Shown here: one piece after another, positions 9,491-20,558 of the stretch
Layout: each line of letters starts with the position of its first letter
Numbering within the stretch: the stretch's first letter is position 1
NCBI RefSeq assembly: GCF_014639435.1
Contig: NZ_BMFZ01000004.1
Span: 1-64,000, forward strand
Length of the DNA stretch: 64,000 bases
Direction of reading: 5' to 3'
DNA from: Hafnia psychrotolerans
Lineage (GTDB): Bacteria; Pseudomonadota; Gammaproteobacteria; Enterobacterales; Enterobacteriaceae
Translations under genes and position numbers: made by a program
Notes under the pieces: generated by a model
Databases searched by the model: none
Seen by the model: only the letters and a program-made list of their open reading frames with translations
Told to the model about the DNA's origin: nothing

Positions 9491-11473
9491 TTACTCGTCT
9501 TCTTCCAGATAGGTGTAACCGTACAAACCGGATTCAAACTCTTGGACGAACTGCGCCTGAAGATCGGCATCCAGATCGGTTTCTTTTACCTGATCGCGGA
9601 AGCGACTGAGTAGCACGTTAGGATCCAGTTGCACATATTCCAACATGTCGGCAACAGTGTCGCCTTCGTCGGATTGCTGCACTTCAATACTGCCGTCAGG
9701 GAAGACGAACACGTCTACCGCCGCAGTATCACCGAACAGGTTGTGCATATTGCCGAGAATTTCCTGATACGCACCCACCATAAAGAAGCCCAGCACTGGT
9801 GGATCTTCAGGGTCATACGGCGGCATTGGCATGGTCGTGGCCACACCGTCACCGTCGATGTAGTGATCGATCGTGCCGTCGGAGTCACAGGTGATATCCA
9901 GTAGCACTGCGCGACCCACCGGCGGTTTATCCAGTCCTTCCAGCGGTAAAACAGGGAACAGTTGGTCAATACCCCAGGCATCCGGCATCGACTGGAATAG
10001 CGAGAAGTTGACGTACAATTTATCCGCCATGCGCTCTTGCAATTCATCGATGATCGGACGGTGCGCACGATTACTTGGATCCAGCAGATCCTGAATCTTA
10101 TTACAGATATTCAGATAGATATCTTCCGCCCAGGCACGCTGCGTCAGGTCAAGAATACCGTGTGCGTATTGTGAATGGACGTCGTGCAGATCCATCTGGC
10201 TGTCGTGCAGCCATTCACGCAATGAGCGACGATTTTCTGGATCATGCATTTCGTTCCAGGTGTCCCACATGCTGCCAAGCGCGCGCGGCGCATCATCAGC
10301 CGGAGCAATCGGATCGCGGAATTCATTGCGTTCCACACCAATGATATTGGAGACCAGCACGGTATGGTGTGCGGTAACGGCACGGCCTGATTCAGTGATC
10401 ACCGTTGGATGCGGCAGGCCATGTTCATTACAGGCATCACCGATGCCCCAGATCACGTTATTAGCGTATTCGTTCAGGCCATAGTTCACCGAGCAGTCAG
10501 ACTGCGAACGTGTTCCTTCGTAATCAACGCCCAAACCTCCGCCAACATCGAAGCATTGAATATTAACGCCCAGTTTGTGCAGCTCAACGTAGAAGCGCGC
10601 AGATTCACGCACACCAGTGGAGATATCACGGATATTAGAAAGCTGGGAACCCAGATGGAAGTGCAGCAGTTGCAGACTATCTAAACGATTGGCTTCACGC
10701 AGCATTTCCACCAGTTGCAGAACCTGCGAGGCCGCCAGGCCAAATTTGGACTTTTCGCCGCCGCTGGACTGCCACTTGCCGGAACCCTGAGACGACAGGC
10801 GCGCACGCACGCCAAGGCGCGGGGTCACGTTCAAGCGTTCAGCTTCTTCCAGCACCAGTTTTATCTCAGTCATCTTCTCGATCACCAGATAGACTTTATG
10901 GCCGAGCTTCTCGCCAATCAGCGCCAGACGAATGTATTCACGGTCTTTATAACCGTTACAGACGATCACTGAGCGGGTCATACCCGCATGTGCCAGTACG
11001 GCCATCAGTTCTGCTTTAGAACCGGCTTCCAGACCCAGGGGTTCGCCAGATTCAACCAGCGACTCAATCACGCGGCGGTGCTGGTTAACCTTAATAGGAT
11101 AGACCAGGAAGTAATCACCCTCATAACCAAACGAATCACGCGCCCGCTTGAACGCGGCGTTAATCGAACGTAGACGGTGTTGCAGAATTTGTGGGAAACA
11201 GAACAGCGCTGGCAGACGTTGACCGTCCTGCGCACGCATGTCTTTCACCAGTTGCGCCAGATCCACCCGAGCCGACGGAACGTCAGGATCAGGGCAAACG
11301 CTGATGTGGCCCAGCTCGTTGACGTCATAATAATTGTTACCCCAATAGGCAACATTGTAAGTGCGCAGCATTTTGCTGGCATCACGATCGTTCACGGCAA
11401 CCTCCTGCATAGAGCGCAAAGAAACCGAATCGCCCGCATGTGACGGACGGTGGGACTGGATGTTATCAGACAT
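9491..11473 (-). CDS. speA: biosynthetic arginine decarboxylase
   Basis: PLP-dependent fold-III decarboxylase that makes agmatine from arginine. It has 660 residues versus 658 in E. coli SpeA, with close matches throughout: SMQEVA near the start, the PLP-lysine region [11 protein letters not shown], the glycine-rich phosphate loop [17 protein letters not shown], and DITCDSDG near the C-terminus. SpeA/SpeB adjacency gives the agmatine route to putrescine. A separate ornithine decarboxylase lies at 30.7-32.8 kb, so the organism has both routes. Confidence 0.96.
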   Translation of the reverse strand: MSDNIQSHRPSHAGDSVSLRSMQEVAVNDRDASKMLRTYNVAYWGNNYYDVNELGHISVCPDPDVPSARVDLAQLVKDMRAQDGQRLPALFCFPQILQHRLRSINAAFKRARDSFGYEGDYFLVYPIKVNQHRRVIESLVESGEPLGLEAGSKAELMAVLAHAGMTRSVIVCNGYKDREYIRLALIGEKLGHKVYLVIEKMTEIKLVLEEAERLNVTPRLGVRARLSSQGSGKWQSSGGEKSKFGLAASQVLQLVEMLREANRLDSLQLLHFHLGSQLSNIRDISTGVRESARFYVELHKLGVNIQCFDVGGGLGVDYEGTRSQSDCSVNYGLNEYANNVIWGIGDACNEHGLPHPTVITESGRAVTAHHTVLVSNIIGVERNEFRDPIAPADDAPRALGSMWDTWNEMHDPENRRSLREWLHDSQMDLHDVHSQYAHGILDLTQRAWAEDIYLNICNKIQDLLDPSNRAHRPIIDELQERMADKLYVNFSLFQSMPDAWGIDQLFPVLPLEGLDKPPVGRAVLLDITCDSDGTIDHYIDGDGVATTMPMPPYDPEDPPVLGFFMVGAYQEILGNMHNLFGDTAAVDVFVFPDGSIEVQQSDEGDTVADMLEYVQLDPNVLLSRFRDQVKETDLDADLQAQFVQEFESGLYGYTYLEEDE

Positions 11474-12175
11474 AGGTAAATCCTCTTTCTACACTGACAA
11501 CATGGCCAGCCACTATCGCAGTAACAACAAGTGAGAACAACCCAAACGAATGGCTTTCAGACAGGAGGAAATCCCGCGCACCATGGTTCGCAAACTGTTT
11601 TTCACTCATGTGATTATATAATTCATCATTAGACTCCGTGGAACGGGTCAGGAGAAACCAATAGGAATAACGCCCCTAGGTTGCAGGCTACGTCAGTTTT
11701 TACGGGGAAGCAGTGGTTAACTGGCCCTATATGGCTGAGTAGCGCTCAGATGTTGCAGACTGAGCTGTCTATAGCCAAGCGGTACAAACGCTGCCGTTCG
11801 GCGGACAGCCTGTTTATAACATCGGATTGATGACAGAAATTTTTCAGAAAGGCGTGCAGCAGCAATTAACACTCTCTGCAGGGGATGCTGTTGAAATGTA
11901 ACCATCGGTAAAAAGTGGGTCATTAACCTAACCACCTCCACACGTGCCGCGCATCACCCGCGGGCATTCAAGCTGAGAAAACAGTAATTACTGGGATACG
12001 CTGGCGTAGATTAACGTACTGAGCGCGCGCCGTTTATACCGGCAACCCGCTGTAAATGCAAAATGAAAATGCACCAGAGATTGTTTCTGCGCGTGAAGAT
12101 GCCTGCAAATTCACACAAAAACGCCATATTCATCACAAAAATGACTGGCTTTCAGAACACCTGCTATCCTAAAAT
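11474..12175. other. long spacer between speA and metK
   Basis: About 700 nt without a supportable gene. The left part should hold the speA promoter. At about 11778-11900 on the plus strand there is a coding-like run that reads without stops for roughly 40 codons (it includes QPVYNIGLMTEIFQKG and ends AGDAVEM then TAA). It is preceded in the same frame by TAG and TGA, so it may be the tail of a decayed gene. I do not recognise the product. The right part is the metK leader. Confidence 0.3.
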
Positions 12176-12199
12176 AGCCGTCCAGATGTTAATCCGTCT
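12176..12199 (+). promoter_or_regulatory. tandem MetJ boxes upstream of metK
   Basis: Three consecutive 8-mers, AGCCGTCC, AGATGTTA and ATCCGTCT, match the met box AGACGTCT at 6, 5 and 6 of 8 positions. They sit just after a candidate -10 (TATCCT, 12165-12170). MetJ with S-adenosylmethionine represses metK in enterobacteria. The leader to the start codon is about 150 nt. Confidence 0.6.
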
Positions 12200-12349
12200 A
12201 TTTGGATTGACTGTCAAACTGCTTCAAGGCTTTGCCTTATGGGGACGTGCAGGACGCATTGCGACAATGGCGAGCTTCGCTCATCATCTGCCAGTCTCCC
12301 CAGTGCTATGCAGTGATATCTAACCCGTCGTATGAAGGTAAAGAACATA

Positions 12350-13501
12350 ATGGCTAAACATCTCTTCACATCCGAATCTGTTTCAGAAGGACATCCAGAT
12401 AAAATCGCCGACCAAATTTCTGATGCCGTACTGGACGCAATTTTAGAACAAGACCCGAAAGCACGTGTTGCATGTGAAACTTATGTTAAAACCGGCATGG
12501 TCCTCGTTGGCGGTGAAATTACCACCAGTGCCTGGGTCGACGTAGAAGAAATCACCCGTCAAACCATCCGTGAGATTGGCTACGTTAATTCTCAAATGGG
12601 ATTCGACGCGAATTCTTGCGCCGTACTCAGCGCTATCGGTAAGCAGTCTCCGGACATCAACCAAGGTGTCGACCGTGTTGACCCGCTGGAACAAGGCGCA
12701 GGCGATCAAGGCTTGATGTTTGGTTACGCAACCAATGAGACCGAAGTGCTGATGCCAGCGCCGATCACCTACGCACACCGTCTGGTACAGCGTCAGGCTG
12801 AAGTTCGTAAAGCAGGCATCCTACCGTGGTTGCGTCCTGATGCGAAAAGCCAGGTCACTTTCCAGTATGACGAAGGAAAAATTGTCGGTATTGATGCCGT
12901 CGTCCTGTCAACTCAGCACGCTGAAGACATCGCGCTGAAAGATCTGCAAGAAGCCGTGATGGAAGAAATCATCAAACCTGTGCTGCCAGCAGAGTGGCTT
13001 CACGCCGGGACTAAATACCATATTAACCCGACTGGCCGTTTCGTGATCGGTGGCCCAATGGGTGACTGCGGTCTGACTGGCCGTAAAATCATCGTGGATA
13101 CCTACGGCGGTATGGCCCGTCACGGTGGCGGTGCGTTCTCCGGAAAAGATCCGTCTAAGGTTGACCGCTCGGCGGCCTACGCGGCCCGTTACGTGGCGAA
13201 AAATATCGTGGCGGCCGGTCTTGCTGATCGTTGTGAGATCCAGGTCTCCTATGCTATCGGCGTGGCTGAACCGACGTCTATCATGGTGGAAACCTTCGGC
13301 ACCGGTAAAATATCCAACGAGCAGTTAACTCTGCTGGTGCGCGAATTCTTCGATCTACGTCCTTACGGCCTGATTCAGATGATGGATCTACTGCATCCTA
13401 TCTACAAAGAAACCGCCGCATATGGGCACTTTGGTCGCGAACATTTCCCTTGGGAAAAAACCGACAAAGCCGCTCAGTTGCGTGAAGCTACTGGCCTATA
13501 A
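12350..13501 (+). CDS. metK: S-adenosylmethionine synthase
   Basis: Makes S-adenosylmethionine from methionine and ATP. The start at 12350 ([18 protein letters not shown]) is chosen because it is the E. coli start, giving 383 residues versus 384; an ATG six codons upstream is also in frame. Signatures include [22 protein letters not shown] (ATP-binding) and [16 protein letters not shown] (P-loop-like). MetJ boxes upstream suggest feedback repression by the product. Confidence 0.97.
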   Translation: MAKHLFTSESVSEGHPDKIADQISDAVLDAILEQDPKARVACETYVKTGMVLVGGEITTSAWVDVEEITRQTIREIGYVNSQMGFDANSCAVLSAIGKQSPDINQGVDRVDPLEQGAGDQGLMFGYATNETEVLMPAPITYAHRLVQRQAEVRKAGILPWLRPDAKSQVTFQYDEGKIVGIDAVVLSTQHAEDIALKDLQEAVMEEIIKPVLPAEWLHAGTKYHINPTGRFVIGGPMGDCGLTGRKIIVDTYGGMARHGGGAFSGKDPSKVDRSAAYAARYVAKNIVAAGLADRCEIQVSYAIGVAEPTSIMVETFGTGKISNEQLTLLVREFFDLRPYGLIQMMDLLHPIYKETAAYGHFGREHFPWEKTDKAAQLREATGL

Positions 13502-13520
13502 TTTTCAGAACGTGGTTGCT

Positions 13521-13552
13521 TAAAACCCTGCCATTGCTGGCGGGGTTTTTTA
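13521..13552 (+). terminator. intrinsic terminator of metK
   Basis: Stem AAACCCTGCC/GGCGGGGTTT with a short loop and a T-run, 20 nt after the metK stop. Confidence 0.88.
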
Positions 13553-13782
13553 TTGCCTGCTATTTAACGACGACACTTAAGCAAAACAGTCACCATTAAT
13601 GAAAACGGTTACAAAAATTAATTGCTTTAAAATCAATAAATTAATGTAAAATACACTGCTAAGATATCAATATTTGATTGATATGAATCAAAATATTACG
13701 TATTACTCTGTGAAATAGTCCCCTTTTCCATCGTCACATCTCGTAACAGCTTCCCATGCTTGATCAATAATCGAACCAATAA

Positions 13783-13817
13783 GTGTAAGCGATTACAACG
13801 CTGTGATCTGGCGCACT
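13783..13817 (+). promoter_or_regulatory. GalR/GalS operator and CRP-like site upstream of galP
   Basis: GTGTAAGCGATTACAA (13783-13798) matches the gal operator consensus GTGNAANCGNTTNCAC well. Immediately after it, TGTGA-N6-GCACT (13802-13817) is a CRP-like site with one good half. E. coli galP is repressed by GalR/GalS and activated by CRP-cAMP, so galactose induction and glucose repression are likely here. The rest of 13553-13881 is AT-rich promoter DNA. Confidence 0.65.
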
Positions 13818-13881
13818 TTTCGTCAGGGCAAGGGCAAATAACATAACAAGCTAAGCATTATTGCTATCTTTCGGAGGCAGG

Positions 13882-15276
13882 ATGAGTAACTCAACGTATG
13901 GCAAAAAGAAACGCTCAAATAAAAGCGTCACTTTCTTTGTCTGTTTTCTGGCGGCACTGGCAGGCCTGCTGTTCGGGCTGGACATCGGCGTCATCGCTGG
14001 TGCCCTTCCATTCATCAGTAATGAATTCCAGATAACCAGCCATCAGCAGGAGTGGGTCGTTAGCTCAATGATGTTCGGTGCCGCGGTAGGGGCTATCGGT
14101 AGTGGTTGGCTGAACTTTCGTCTGGGCCGTAAATACAGTCTGATGATTGGTGCCATTTTATTCGTGGTCGGCTCACTCTTTTCGGCCTTTGCACCCAATA
14201 CCGAAATTCTGATCATCGCCCGCATCTTGTTGGGTCTGGCCGTCGGTATCGCTTCTTATACCGCGCCTGTTTATCTGTCTGAAATTGCCCCGGAAAAAAT
14301 CCGCGGCAGCATGATTTCGATGTACCAGTTAATGATCACCATCGGTATTCTGGCTGCCTATCTTTCTGACACCGGCTTCAGTTACACCGGTGCTTGGCGC
14401 TGGATGTTGGGGGTTATCACTATCCCGGCACTGTTACTGTTGATTGGTGTGTTCTTCCTGCCGGATAGCCCACGCTGGCTGGCAGCCCGTGGCAACGACG
14501 ATAAAGCCCGCAGGGTATTGGAAAGATTGCGTGACTCTACGGCTCAGGCCAAAAAAGAGCTGGATGAGATACGTGAAAGCCTGAAAATCAAACAAAGTGG
14601 CTGGGGCCTATTCACCAGCAATAAAAACTTCCGTCGTGCGGTCTACCTCGGCATCCTGCTACAGGTCATGCAACAGTTCACCGGTATGAACGTCATCATG
14701 TATTACGCACCGAAAATCTTCGGTATTGCTGGGTTTGCCAGCACCTCACAGCAGATGTGGGGGACGGTCATTGTGGGTGTCGTCAACGTACTGGCAACCT
14801 TCATTGCCATTGGTCTGGTCGACCGCTGGGGCCGTAAACCTACCCTAAAACTGGGCTTCATGGTCATGGCTGTCGGTATGGGCGTGTTAGGTACCATGCT
14901 GCACATTGGCGTTGAGTCGGATATGGCGAAATATTTCTCCGTCGCCATGTTACTCATGTTCATCGTCGGTTTCGCCATGAGTGCCGGTCCGTTGATTTGG
15001 GTACTTTGTTCTGAAATTCAGCCGCTGCGCGGCCGTGATTTTGGTATCACCGTTTCGACGACCACTAACTGGATCGCCAACATGATTGTCGGCGCAACCT
15101 TCCTGACCATGCTCGACACACTCGGCAACGCGAATACCTTCTGGGTCTATGCCGCGCTAAACGTTGTCTTCATCTTCGTCACGATTGCGTTGATTCCAGA
15201 GACCAAAAACGTCTCTCTGGAACACATCGAACGTAATTTGATGAGTGGTGAAGCACTGCGCGACATCGGTAAGTAA
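13882..15276 (+). CDS. galP: galactose:proton symporter
   Basis: Major-facilitator sugar porter that imports galactose (and glucose) with protons through the inner membrane. The start at 13882 ([10 protein letters not shown]) has GGAGG just upstream and gives 464 residues, equal to E. coli GalP. Twelve membrane segments are apparent, with the family motifs RLGRK and DRWGRKP between helices 2-3 and 8-9, PESPRW-type PDSPRW after helix 6, and the C-terminal [12 protein letters not shown]. The [14 protein letters not shown] motif in helix 7 is typical of hexose transport. Confidence 0.95.
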   Translation: MSNSTYGKKKRSNKSVTFFVCFLAALAGLLFGLDIGVIAGALPFISNEFQITSHQQEWVVSSMMFGAAVGAIGSGWLNFRLGRKYSLMIGAILFVVGSLFSAFAPNTEILIIARILLGLAVGIASYTAPVYLSEIAPEKIRGSMISMYQLMITIGILAAYLSDTGFSYTGAWRWMLGVITIPALLLLIGVFFLPDSPRWLAARGNDDKARRVLERLRDSTAQAKKELDEIRESLKIKQSGWGLFTSNKNFRRAVYLGILLQVMQQFTGMNVIMYYAPKIFGIAGFASTSQQMWGTVIVGVVNVLATFIAIGLVDRWGRKPTLKLGFMVMAVGMGVLGTMLHIGVESDMAKYFSVAMLLMFIVGFAMSAGPLIWVLCSEIQPLRGRDFGITVSTTTNWIANMIVGATFLTMLDTLGNANTFWVYAALNVVFIFVTIALIPETKNVSLEHIERNLMSGEALRDIGK

Positions 15277-15279
15277 ATG

Positions 15280-15312
15280 ATAAAATCCCCCTCTTTTACC
15301 GGAGGGGGATTT
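15280..15312 (+). terminator. terminator-like hairpin after galP
   Basis: AAATCCCCCTC pairs with GGAGGGGGATTT; loop TTTTACC. It is strong but followed by few Ts. It lies directly after the galP stop and before sprT. Confidence 0.7.
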
Positions 15313-15364
15313 AACATCGCAAAGCTGTTTGCATCTCTCCTCCCACCGTTTTATTCTTCGCCCG

Positions 15365-15880
15365 ATGAAAAAAAACCGACTCCCAATCGCCCTGCAACAA
15401 GCCGTGATGCGCTGCCTGCGGGAAAAACTTCAGTTGGCGAATGCCCATTTCGGTACGGATCACCCCGAGCCGGAAATCAGCTATCTGCAGCGCGGTACCA
15501 GCGCGGGCAGTGCTTACCTGCAACACTGGCAAATCCGACTGAATCAAGTGCTATTAGTCGAGAATCAACAGCCTTTTGTCGATGAAGTGGTGCCGCACGA
15601 ATTGGCACACCTGTTGGTTTATCGGCATTTTGGCCGCGCCGCCGCGCCGCACGGCAAGGAGTGGCGCTGGATGATGGAGCACGTGCTCGGTGTCAGTGCC
15701 AGCCGCACTCATAAATTCGAAACGGCCTCAGTACAAAGTAAAACCTATCCCTATTTATGCGCCTGCCAGGACCACCAACTCACCGTGCGCCGTCATAACC
15801 GCGTGATGCGCAAAGAGGCTGAGTATCGCTGTCGTCATTGCGGTGAACTGTTACGCTTCAACATCAAAGGCAGTGGTTAA
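15365..15880 (+). CDS. sprT: SprT-family zinc metalloprotease-like protein
   Basis: Homologue of E. coli SprT (165 residues), a cytosolic zincin-like protein of unclear role related to the DNA-protein crosslink protease Spartan. From the ATG at 15365 it has 171 residues. The zinc-binding HELAH motif is at 78-82. The C-terminus has paired cysteines (CACQ, CRHCGE) forming a probable zinc ribbon. It lies between galP and endA as in E. coli. Confidence 0.92.
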   Translation: MKKNRLPIALQQAVMRCLREKLQLANAHFGTDHPEPEISYLQRGTSAGSAYLQHWQIRLNQVLLVENQQPFVDEVVPHELAHLLVYRHFGRAAAPHGKEWRWMMEHVLGVSASRTHKFETASVQSKTYPYLCACQDHQLTVRRHNRVMRKEAEYRCRHCGELLRFNIKGSG

Positions 15881-15979
15881 TCGTTTGACTGTTCATCAAT
15901 AGAAATCGTCATCCACTGATTGTCACCTCACTGGGTATCCGCTACCCTGCGCGCTTTTCGCATCAGGTATTTTTGGAAT

Positions 15980-16684
15980 ATGTCTCGCAAAATTGTTGTA
16001 ACTGTTGCTGTACTCGCCGCATTAGCCTCCTTTTCTGCTCTCAGCAAAGGCATCAATAACTTCACCCAGGCCAAAGCCGAAGCGGTAAAAATCAATCAGG
16101 GCGCAGCGACATTTTACTGTGGCTGTAACATCAACTGGCAAGGCAAAAAAGGGACGCCTGATCTCCAATCCTGTGGTTATCAGGTACGGAAAAGTGCATT
16201 ACGCGCGAATCGAATTGAGTGGGAACATGTGATGCCGGCCTGGCAGTTTGGCCATTTACGTCAGTGCTGGCAGGACGGTGGACGTAAAAGTTGTGCGAGG
16301 GATGAGGGTTATCGCCAGATTGAAACCGACCTCCACAACCTACAGCCCTCCATTGGTGAAGTGAACGGTGACCGCAATAATTTCATGTACAGCCAGTGGA
16401 ATGGCGGTGAAGGCCAGTACGGGCGCTGTGAGATGAAAGTGGATTTTAAAGCTAAAGCAGCAGAACCACCGGCCCGAGCGCGCGGTGCTATCGCCCGCAC
16501 CTATTTTTATATGCGTGACCGCTATCAGTTGAACTTATCTCGTCAGCAAACGCAGCTGTTTACCGCCTGGAATAAACAATATCCCGTCACTCGTTGGGAA
16601 TGTGAGCGCGACGACCGGATAGCACAGGTGCAGGGGAATCATAATCCGTATGTTCAACAGGCTTGCGCGCAACAAAAAAGCTAA
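15980..16684 (+). CDS. endA: periplasmic DNA-specific endonuclease I
   Basis: Secreted nonspecific double-strand endonuclease. The start at 15980 (MSRKIVV) begins a clean signal peptide ending near ALSKG and gives 234 residues versus 235 in E. coli. The nuclease core is visible in [11 protein letters not shown] and [17 protein letters not shown]. Several conserved cysteines (CGC, QSCGY, CWQDGG) suggest disulphides, consistent with a periplasmic location. An in-frame upstream ATG would put extra residues before the signal peptide and was not used. Confidence 0.94.
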   Translation: MSRKIVVTVAVLAALASFSALSKGINNFTQAKAEAVKINQGAATFYCGCNINWQGKKGTPDLQSCGYQVRKSALRANRIEWEHVMPAWQFGHLRQCWQDGGRKSCARDEGYRQIETDLHNLQPSIGEVNGDRNNFMYSQWNGGEGQYGRCEMKVDFKAKAAEPPARARGAIARTYFYMRDRYQLNLSRQQTQLFTAWNKQYPVTRWECERDDRIAQVQGNHNPYVQQACAQQKS

Positions 16685-16712
16685 CTTAGTATAAACATGT
16701 CACCAGAGCACA

Positions 16713-16736
16713 TTAGCTCGCGACAACGCGGGCTAA
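16713..16736 (+). terminator. hairpin downstream of endA
   Basis: TTAGCTCGCG and CGCGGGCTAA pair (one G-T wobble), loop ACAA. There is no T-run, so termination is uncertain. Confidence 0.35.
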
Positions 16737-16783
16737 TATCGCCAAAATAGCTCACTTAAACACTTTAAGGACAGCAGCCTCAC

Positions 16784-17515
16784 ATGCGCATACCTCGCAT
16801 TTATCACCCGGAACGCCTGAACGCTCACAGCGAAATTGCCCTCTGCGAAGATGCAGCTAATCACGTCGGACGCGTGTTGCGTATGCAGCCAGGTCAGTCG
16901 ATTCAGTTATTTGACGGCAGTAATCAGGTCTTCGAGGCCAGCATCACTCAGGTTGATAAAAAAAGTGTACGCGTCAGCCTGAGCGAAGGTGTGTTGTCTG
17001 ACAACGAATCTCCACTCAACCTGCACCTCGGACAGGTGATTTCACGCGGTGAGAAGATGGAGTTCACCATTCAGAAATCCATCGAGCTGGGCGCGAATAC
17101 TGTGACGCCTCTGTTTTCAGAGCGTTGCGGCGTAAAGCTTGATGGCGAGCGACTGGAGAAGAAGTTGCAACAGTGGCAAAAGATCGCTATCGCTGCGTGT
17201 GAGCAGTGCGGCCGTAACCGTATTCCAGTGATTCGCCCGGCGATGCAGCTTGAAGCCTGGTGTGCCGAGCAGGACGACAGCCTGAAGCTGAACCTGCATC
17301 CACGTGCCAGTCACAGCATTAATACCCTGCCGCTGCCAGTGAATCACGTTCGCCTGCTGATCGGCCCCGAAGGTGGGCTTTCCGCCGAAGAAATTGCAAT
17401 GACCTCCGGCTATGGATTTACTGATATCCTGCTGGGACCCCGTGTTCTGCGTACAGAAACCACAGCACTCACCGCGATAACGGCCTTACAGGTTCGTTTC
17501 GGCGATCTGGGTTAA
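16784..17515 (+). CDS. rsmE: 16S rRNA m3U1498 methyltransferase
   Basis: SPOUT-class methyltransferase that methylates U1498 of 16S rRNA using S-adenosylmethionine. It has 243 residues, as in E. coli RsmE. An N-terminal PUA-like RNA-binding part is followed by the knotted catalytic domain with [13 protein letters not shown] and [13 protein letters not shown], the two cofactor-binding loops. It is followed after 11 nt by gshB, so they are probably co-transcribed. Confidence 0.95.
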   Translation: MRIPRIYHPERLNAHSEIALCEDAANHVGRVLRMQPGQSIQLFDGSNQVFEASITQVDKKSVRVSLSEGVLSDNESPLNLHLGQVISRGEKMEFTIQKSIELGANTVTPLFSERCGVKLDGERLEKKLQQWQKIAIAACEQCGRNRIPVIRPAMQLEAWCAEQDDSLKLNLHPRASHSINTLPLPVNHVRLLIGPEGGLSAEEIAMTSGYGFTDILLGPRVLRTETTALTAITALQVRFGDLG

Positions 17516-17526
17516 GAGGAGACCAA

Positions 17527-18477
17527 ATGATTAAGCTTGGCATCGTAATGGACCCTATTTCGTCCATTAACATCAAAAAAGACACCAGCTTCGCGATGTT
17601 GCTGGAAGCACAAAGCCGTGGTTACGAGTTGCACTACATGGAAATGAATTCCCTGTATCTGCGCGGCGGCGAAGGCCGTGCGACCACCCGTAAGCTCAGC
17701 GTGAAGCAGGATTACGACGGCTGGTATGAATTCGGCACCGAACAGGACATCACCCTGCAGGAACTCGACGTGATCCTGATGCGCAAAGATCCGCCATTCG
17801 ATACCGAATTCATCTATGCCACCTATATCCTCGAACGCGCCGAAGAGAAAGGCACGCTGATCGTCAACAAACCGCAGAGCCTGCGCGATTGTAACGAAAA
17901 GCTGTTCACCGCATGGTTCCCGGAACTGACGCCGGATACGCTGGTGACCCGTAACTCCGCACAGTTGAAAGCTTTCCATCAAGAACACAGCGACGTGATC
18001 CTCAAGCCGCTCGACGGTATGGGCGGCGCATCAATTTTCCGCCTGAAACCGGAAGATGCCAACGTCTCGGTGGTCATTGAAACCCTGACCGAACACGGCA
18101 GCCGTTTCTGCATGGCGCAGAATTATTTGCCGGCTATCAAAGACGGCGACAAGCGCGTTCTGGTTGTTGATGGTGAACCTGTGCCCTACTGCCTGGCGCG
18201 CATTCCGGCACAAGGTGAAACCCGTGGCAATCTGGCCGCAGGAGGTCGCGGTGAAGCCCGTCCACTGACCGAGAGCGACTGGGAGATTGCCCGCAAGGTC
18301 GCTCCCGTGCTGAGAGAAAAGGGACTGATTTTTGTCGGTCTGGACATCATTGGCGACCGCTTGACTGAAATCAACGTCACCAGCCCGACCTGTGCACGTG
18401 AAATCGAAGCTGCCTTTCCGATTTCCGTCACCGGCATGCTGATGGATGCGATCGAAAAACGTCTCGCTGCGCGCTAA
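17527..18477 (+). CDS. gshB: glutathione synthetase
   Basis: ATP-grasp ligase joining gamma-glutamylcysteine and glycine to form glutathione. It has 316 residues, close to E. coli (316). MDPISSINIKKDTSFAMLLEA at the N-terminus, LKPLDGMGGASIFR (flexible ATP-grasp loop) and EINVTSPTCAREIE (metal and substrate binding) are diagnostic. A strong GAGGAGA ribosome-binding site lies just upstream, in the rsmE-gshB operon. Confidence 0.96.
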   Translation: MIKLGIVMDPISSINIKKDTSFAMLLEAQSRGYELHYMEMNSLYLRGGEGRATTRKLSVKQDYDGWYEFGTEQDITLQELDVILMRKDPPFDTEFIYATYILERAEEKGTLIVNKPQSLRDCNEKLFTAWFPELTPDTLVTRNSAQLKAFHQEHSDVILKPLDGMGGASIFRLKPEDANVSVVIETLTEHGSRFCMAQNYLPAIKDGDKRVLVVDGEPVPYCLARIPAQGETRGNLAAGGRGEARPLTESDWEIARKVAPVLREKGLIFVGLDIIGDRLTEINVTSPTCAREIEAAFPISVTGMLMDAIEKRLAAR

Positions 18478-18493
18478 AGTTATCTGCTGCACA

Positions 18494-18522
18494 ATGGCGC
18501 AGTTGACTGCGCCATCATTACT
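18494..18522 (+). terminator. hairpin after gshB
   Basis: Perfect 9-bp stem ATGGCGCAG/CTGCGCCAT with TTGA loop, followed by CATTACTTT. The T-run is weak, so it may be only a partial stop before yqgE. Confidence 0.55.
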
Positions 18523-18548
18523 TTCTGAGGTTAAACGTCCTGCATACC

Positions 18549-19112
18549 ATGAATCTACAACATCACTTCCTTATTGCGATGCCTGGGCTGGATGAACCCC
18601 AGTTCAAACGTTCCGTTGTGTATATCTGCGAACATAATGAAGAGGGCGCAATGGGTCTGGTGATTAATAAACTGGTCGAAGACTTCACCGTCGAAAACGT
18701 GCTCGATAAGTTGGATATCTCCCCCACCCCGCGCGATCCGGCGATTCGTCTCGATCGCCCCGTCTTCTCCGGCGGCCCGCTGGCAGACGATCGCGGTTTT
18801 ATCTTGCACACACCACGCAGCGGTTTTGGCTCTAGCATTCAGATTTCTGACATCACGATGATCACCACATCCAAAGATGTGCTGGAAACGCTGGGTACCC
18901 CGGAACAGCCTAAAGACGTGCTGGTCGCGCTCGGCTATGCCGCATGGGAACAAGGCCAGTTGGAAAGAGAGTTACTGGATAACGCCTGGCTCACCATCGA
19001 AGCCAGCAGCGATATCCTGTTTCGCACACCGATCGCTGAACGCTGGCGCGAAGCCGCAAAAATGATCGGCATTGATGTCGGCCAGCTTGCCACCCATGCA
19101 GGTCGCGCATAA
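18549..19112 (+). CDS. yqgE: YqgE/AlgH family protein
   Basis: Conserved UPF0301 protein of 187 residues with no settled biochemical role (AlgH in Pseudomonas was linked to alginate regulation). Family landmarks are visible: [14 protein letters not shown] near the N-terminus, [25 protein letters not shown], and [13 protein letters not shown]. Its stop overlaps the ruvX start by one base, so the two are translationally coupled. Confidence 0.93.
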   Translation: MNLQHHFLIAMPGLDEPQFKRSVVYICEHNEEGAMGLVINKLVEDFTVENVLDKLDISPTPRDPAIRLDRPVFSGGPLADDRGFILHTPRSGFGSSIQISDITMITTSKDVLETLGTPEQPKDVLVALGYAAWEQGQLERELLDNAWLTIEASSDILFRTPIAERWREAAKMIGIDVGQLATHAGRA

Positions 19113-19549
19113 TGGCTAGCCGCACCGTATTTGCCTTTGATTTTGGCACTAAAAGTATTGGGTTGGCCATCGGCCAAGAGGTCACAGGTACCGCTCGACC
19201 ACTGACAGCATTTAAAGCCCAGGACGGCACGCCAGACTGGCAGAAGATCGAAAAACTCCTCAAAGAGTGGCAGCCTGACGTGGTCGTGGTCGGCCTACCG
19301 CTGAATATGGACGGCACTGAACAACCGCTGACAGTCCGTGCGCGCAAGTTTGCCAACCGCCTGCATGGTCGTTTTGGTGTTCAGGTTGAATTGCATGATG
19401 AACGTCTGAGCACCGTCGAAGCCCGTGCTGACCTGTTTGATCGCGGGGGTTTCCGCGCGCTCGACAAGGGCAGTGTAGATGCGGCGTCTGCCGTGATCAT
19501 TCTGGAAAGCTGGTTTGAGAAGCAGTGGAGTCAGCCAGCGGCGGACTAA
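19112..19549 (+). CDS. ruvX: RNase H-fold nuclease RuvX (YqgF), 16S rRNA 5' processing
   Basis: Homologue of YqgF, with an RNase H/RuvC-like fold, required for correct 16S rRNA 5' maturation. It has 145 residues. Catalytic acidic residues are in [23 protein letters not shown] and the C-terminal [14 protein letters not shown]. The last 53 nt overlap the 3' end of convergent yggR, so each gene's C-terminal codons constrain the other. Confidence 0.94.
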   Translation: MASRTVFAFDFGTKSIGLAIGQEVTGTARPLTAFKAQDGTPDWQKIEKLLKEWQPDVVVVGLPLNMDGTEQPLTVRARKFANRLHGRFGVQVELHDERLSTVEARADLFDRGGFRALDKGSVDAASAVIILESWFEKQWSQPAAD

Positions 19550-20537
19550 TAAGCCCACTGGCAATGCGTTGTAACCGGCTCTGCTCAAAGGTTTGCATGC
19601 CAGCCTGCGATCCGGTTTGCAAAACATCAGCCAATTGATGCGTCTTGCCTTCGCGGATCAAATTCCCCACCGCCGGCGTAGAAGTCAGAACTTCGAACAG
19701 CGCTACCCTTGCACCATGGCTTCCTGCCATCAGTTTCTGCGCAATGATACCGCGCAGGCTACCCGCCAACTGCGCGCGGACAAACCCCTTCTCCTGCGCC
19801 GGAAATACGTCCACCAGTCGGTCAACCGCCTGGGTAGCATTCCGGGTATGCAGGGTCGCCAGCACCAGATGTCCGGTTTCCGCAGCAGTCAGCGCCAGCC
19901 GGATGCTGTCAGCATCACGCAGCTCGCCCAGCAGCAAAACATCCGGATCCTCGCGCAGGGCGCCACGAACGGCGTCGCTGAAAGAGTGCGTATGGCGTCC
20001 CAGCTCCCGCTGCTGAATAAGGCACCGCTGGCTACTATGAATAAATTCAATCGGGTCTTCCAGCGTAATAATATGCCGGGCGCAGGTCCGGTTGAGGTGG
20101 TCAATCATCGCCGCCAACGTGGTGGATTTCCCGCTGCCGGTAGCCCCGGTCACCAAGATCAGCCCATCTTCGCATTGGGTTAGGTTCGCCAACATAGGCG
20201 GTACGTGGAGCTGCTCCAGCTGCGGACACCGTTCCGGCACACAGCGCAGTGCGGCCGACAGCCCATGCAGTTGCCTGAAGAAATTCACCCGCAGGCGTAA
20301 GCCATTTTCCAGTGAAATAGCGCCGTCAGTCTGACCTTTACTCTGTAATTCGGCGCGCTGCGAGGGTTCCAGCCACTGATTGCTGAGCGACTGCATATTT
20401 TCCACGGTGATTTTCGCCATATTCTGTATTGGCCTTAATTCCCCGTGACTTCGCAACATCGGCGGGTGTCCGGCACAAAGGTGCAGATCTGAGGCATTTT
20501 GCTTTACACTAAGCGCCACAAATTCATCGATATCCAT
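19497..20537 (-). CDS. yggR: PilT-like type IV pilus retraction ATPase (YggR)
   Basis: Hexameric secretion-ATPase family member (GspE/PilT superfamily), 346 residues from the ATG at 20537, chosen for its AGGAG 9 nt upstream and because an upstream extension is unlike the family. It has Walker [10 protein letters not shown] at 131-139, Walker B-type [10 protein letters not shown], and the PilT His box [12 protein letters not shown]. No pilus genes are in the window, so its motor role is inferred from homology only. It ends inside ruvX on the other strand and is divergent from yggS by 21 nt. Confidence 0.88.
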   Translation of the reverse strand: MDIDEFVALSVKQNASDLHLCAGHPPMLRSHGELRPIQNMAKITVENMQSLSNQWLEPSQRAELQSKGQTDGAISLENGLRLRVNFFRQLHGLSAALRCVPERCPQLEQLHVPPMLANLTQCEDGLILVTGATGSGKSTTLAAMIDHLNRTCARHIITLEDPIEFIHSSQRCLIQQRELGRHTHSFSDAVRGALREDPDVLLLGELRDADSIRLALTAAETGHLVLATLHTRNATQAVDRLVDVFPAQEKGFVRAQLAGSLRGIIAQKLMAGSHGARVALFEVLTSTPAVGNLIREGKTHQLADVLQTGSQAGMQTFEQSRLQRIASGLISPPLADSTASQTSFPE

Positions 20538-20558
20538 TTTGAAATCTCCTGAGCCACT

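Noticed and set aside
11717..11941. A 74-codon minus-strand frame in the speA-metK spacer
   Set aside because: Composition is not protein-like and it opposes the more coding-like plus-strand tail. No family recognised.
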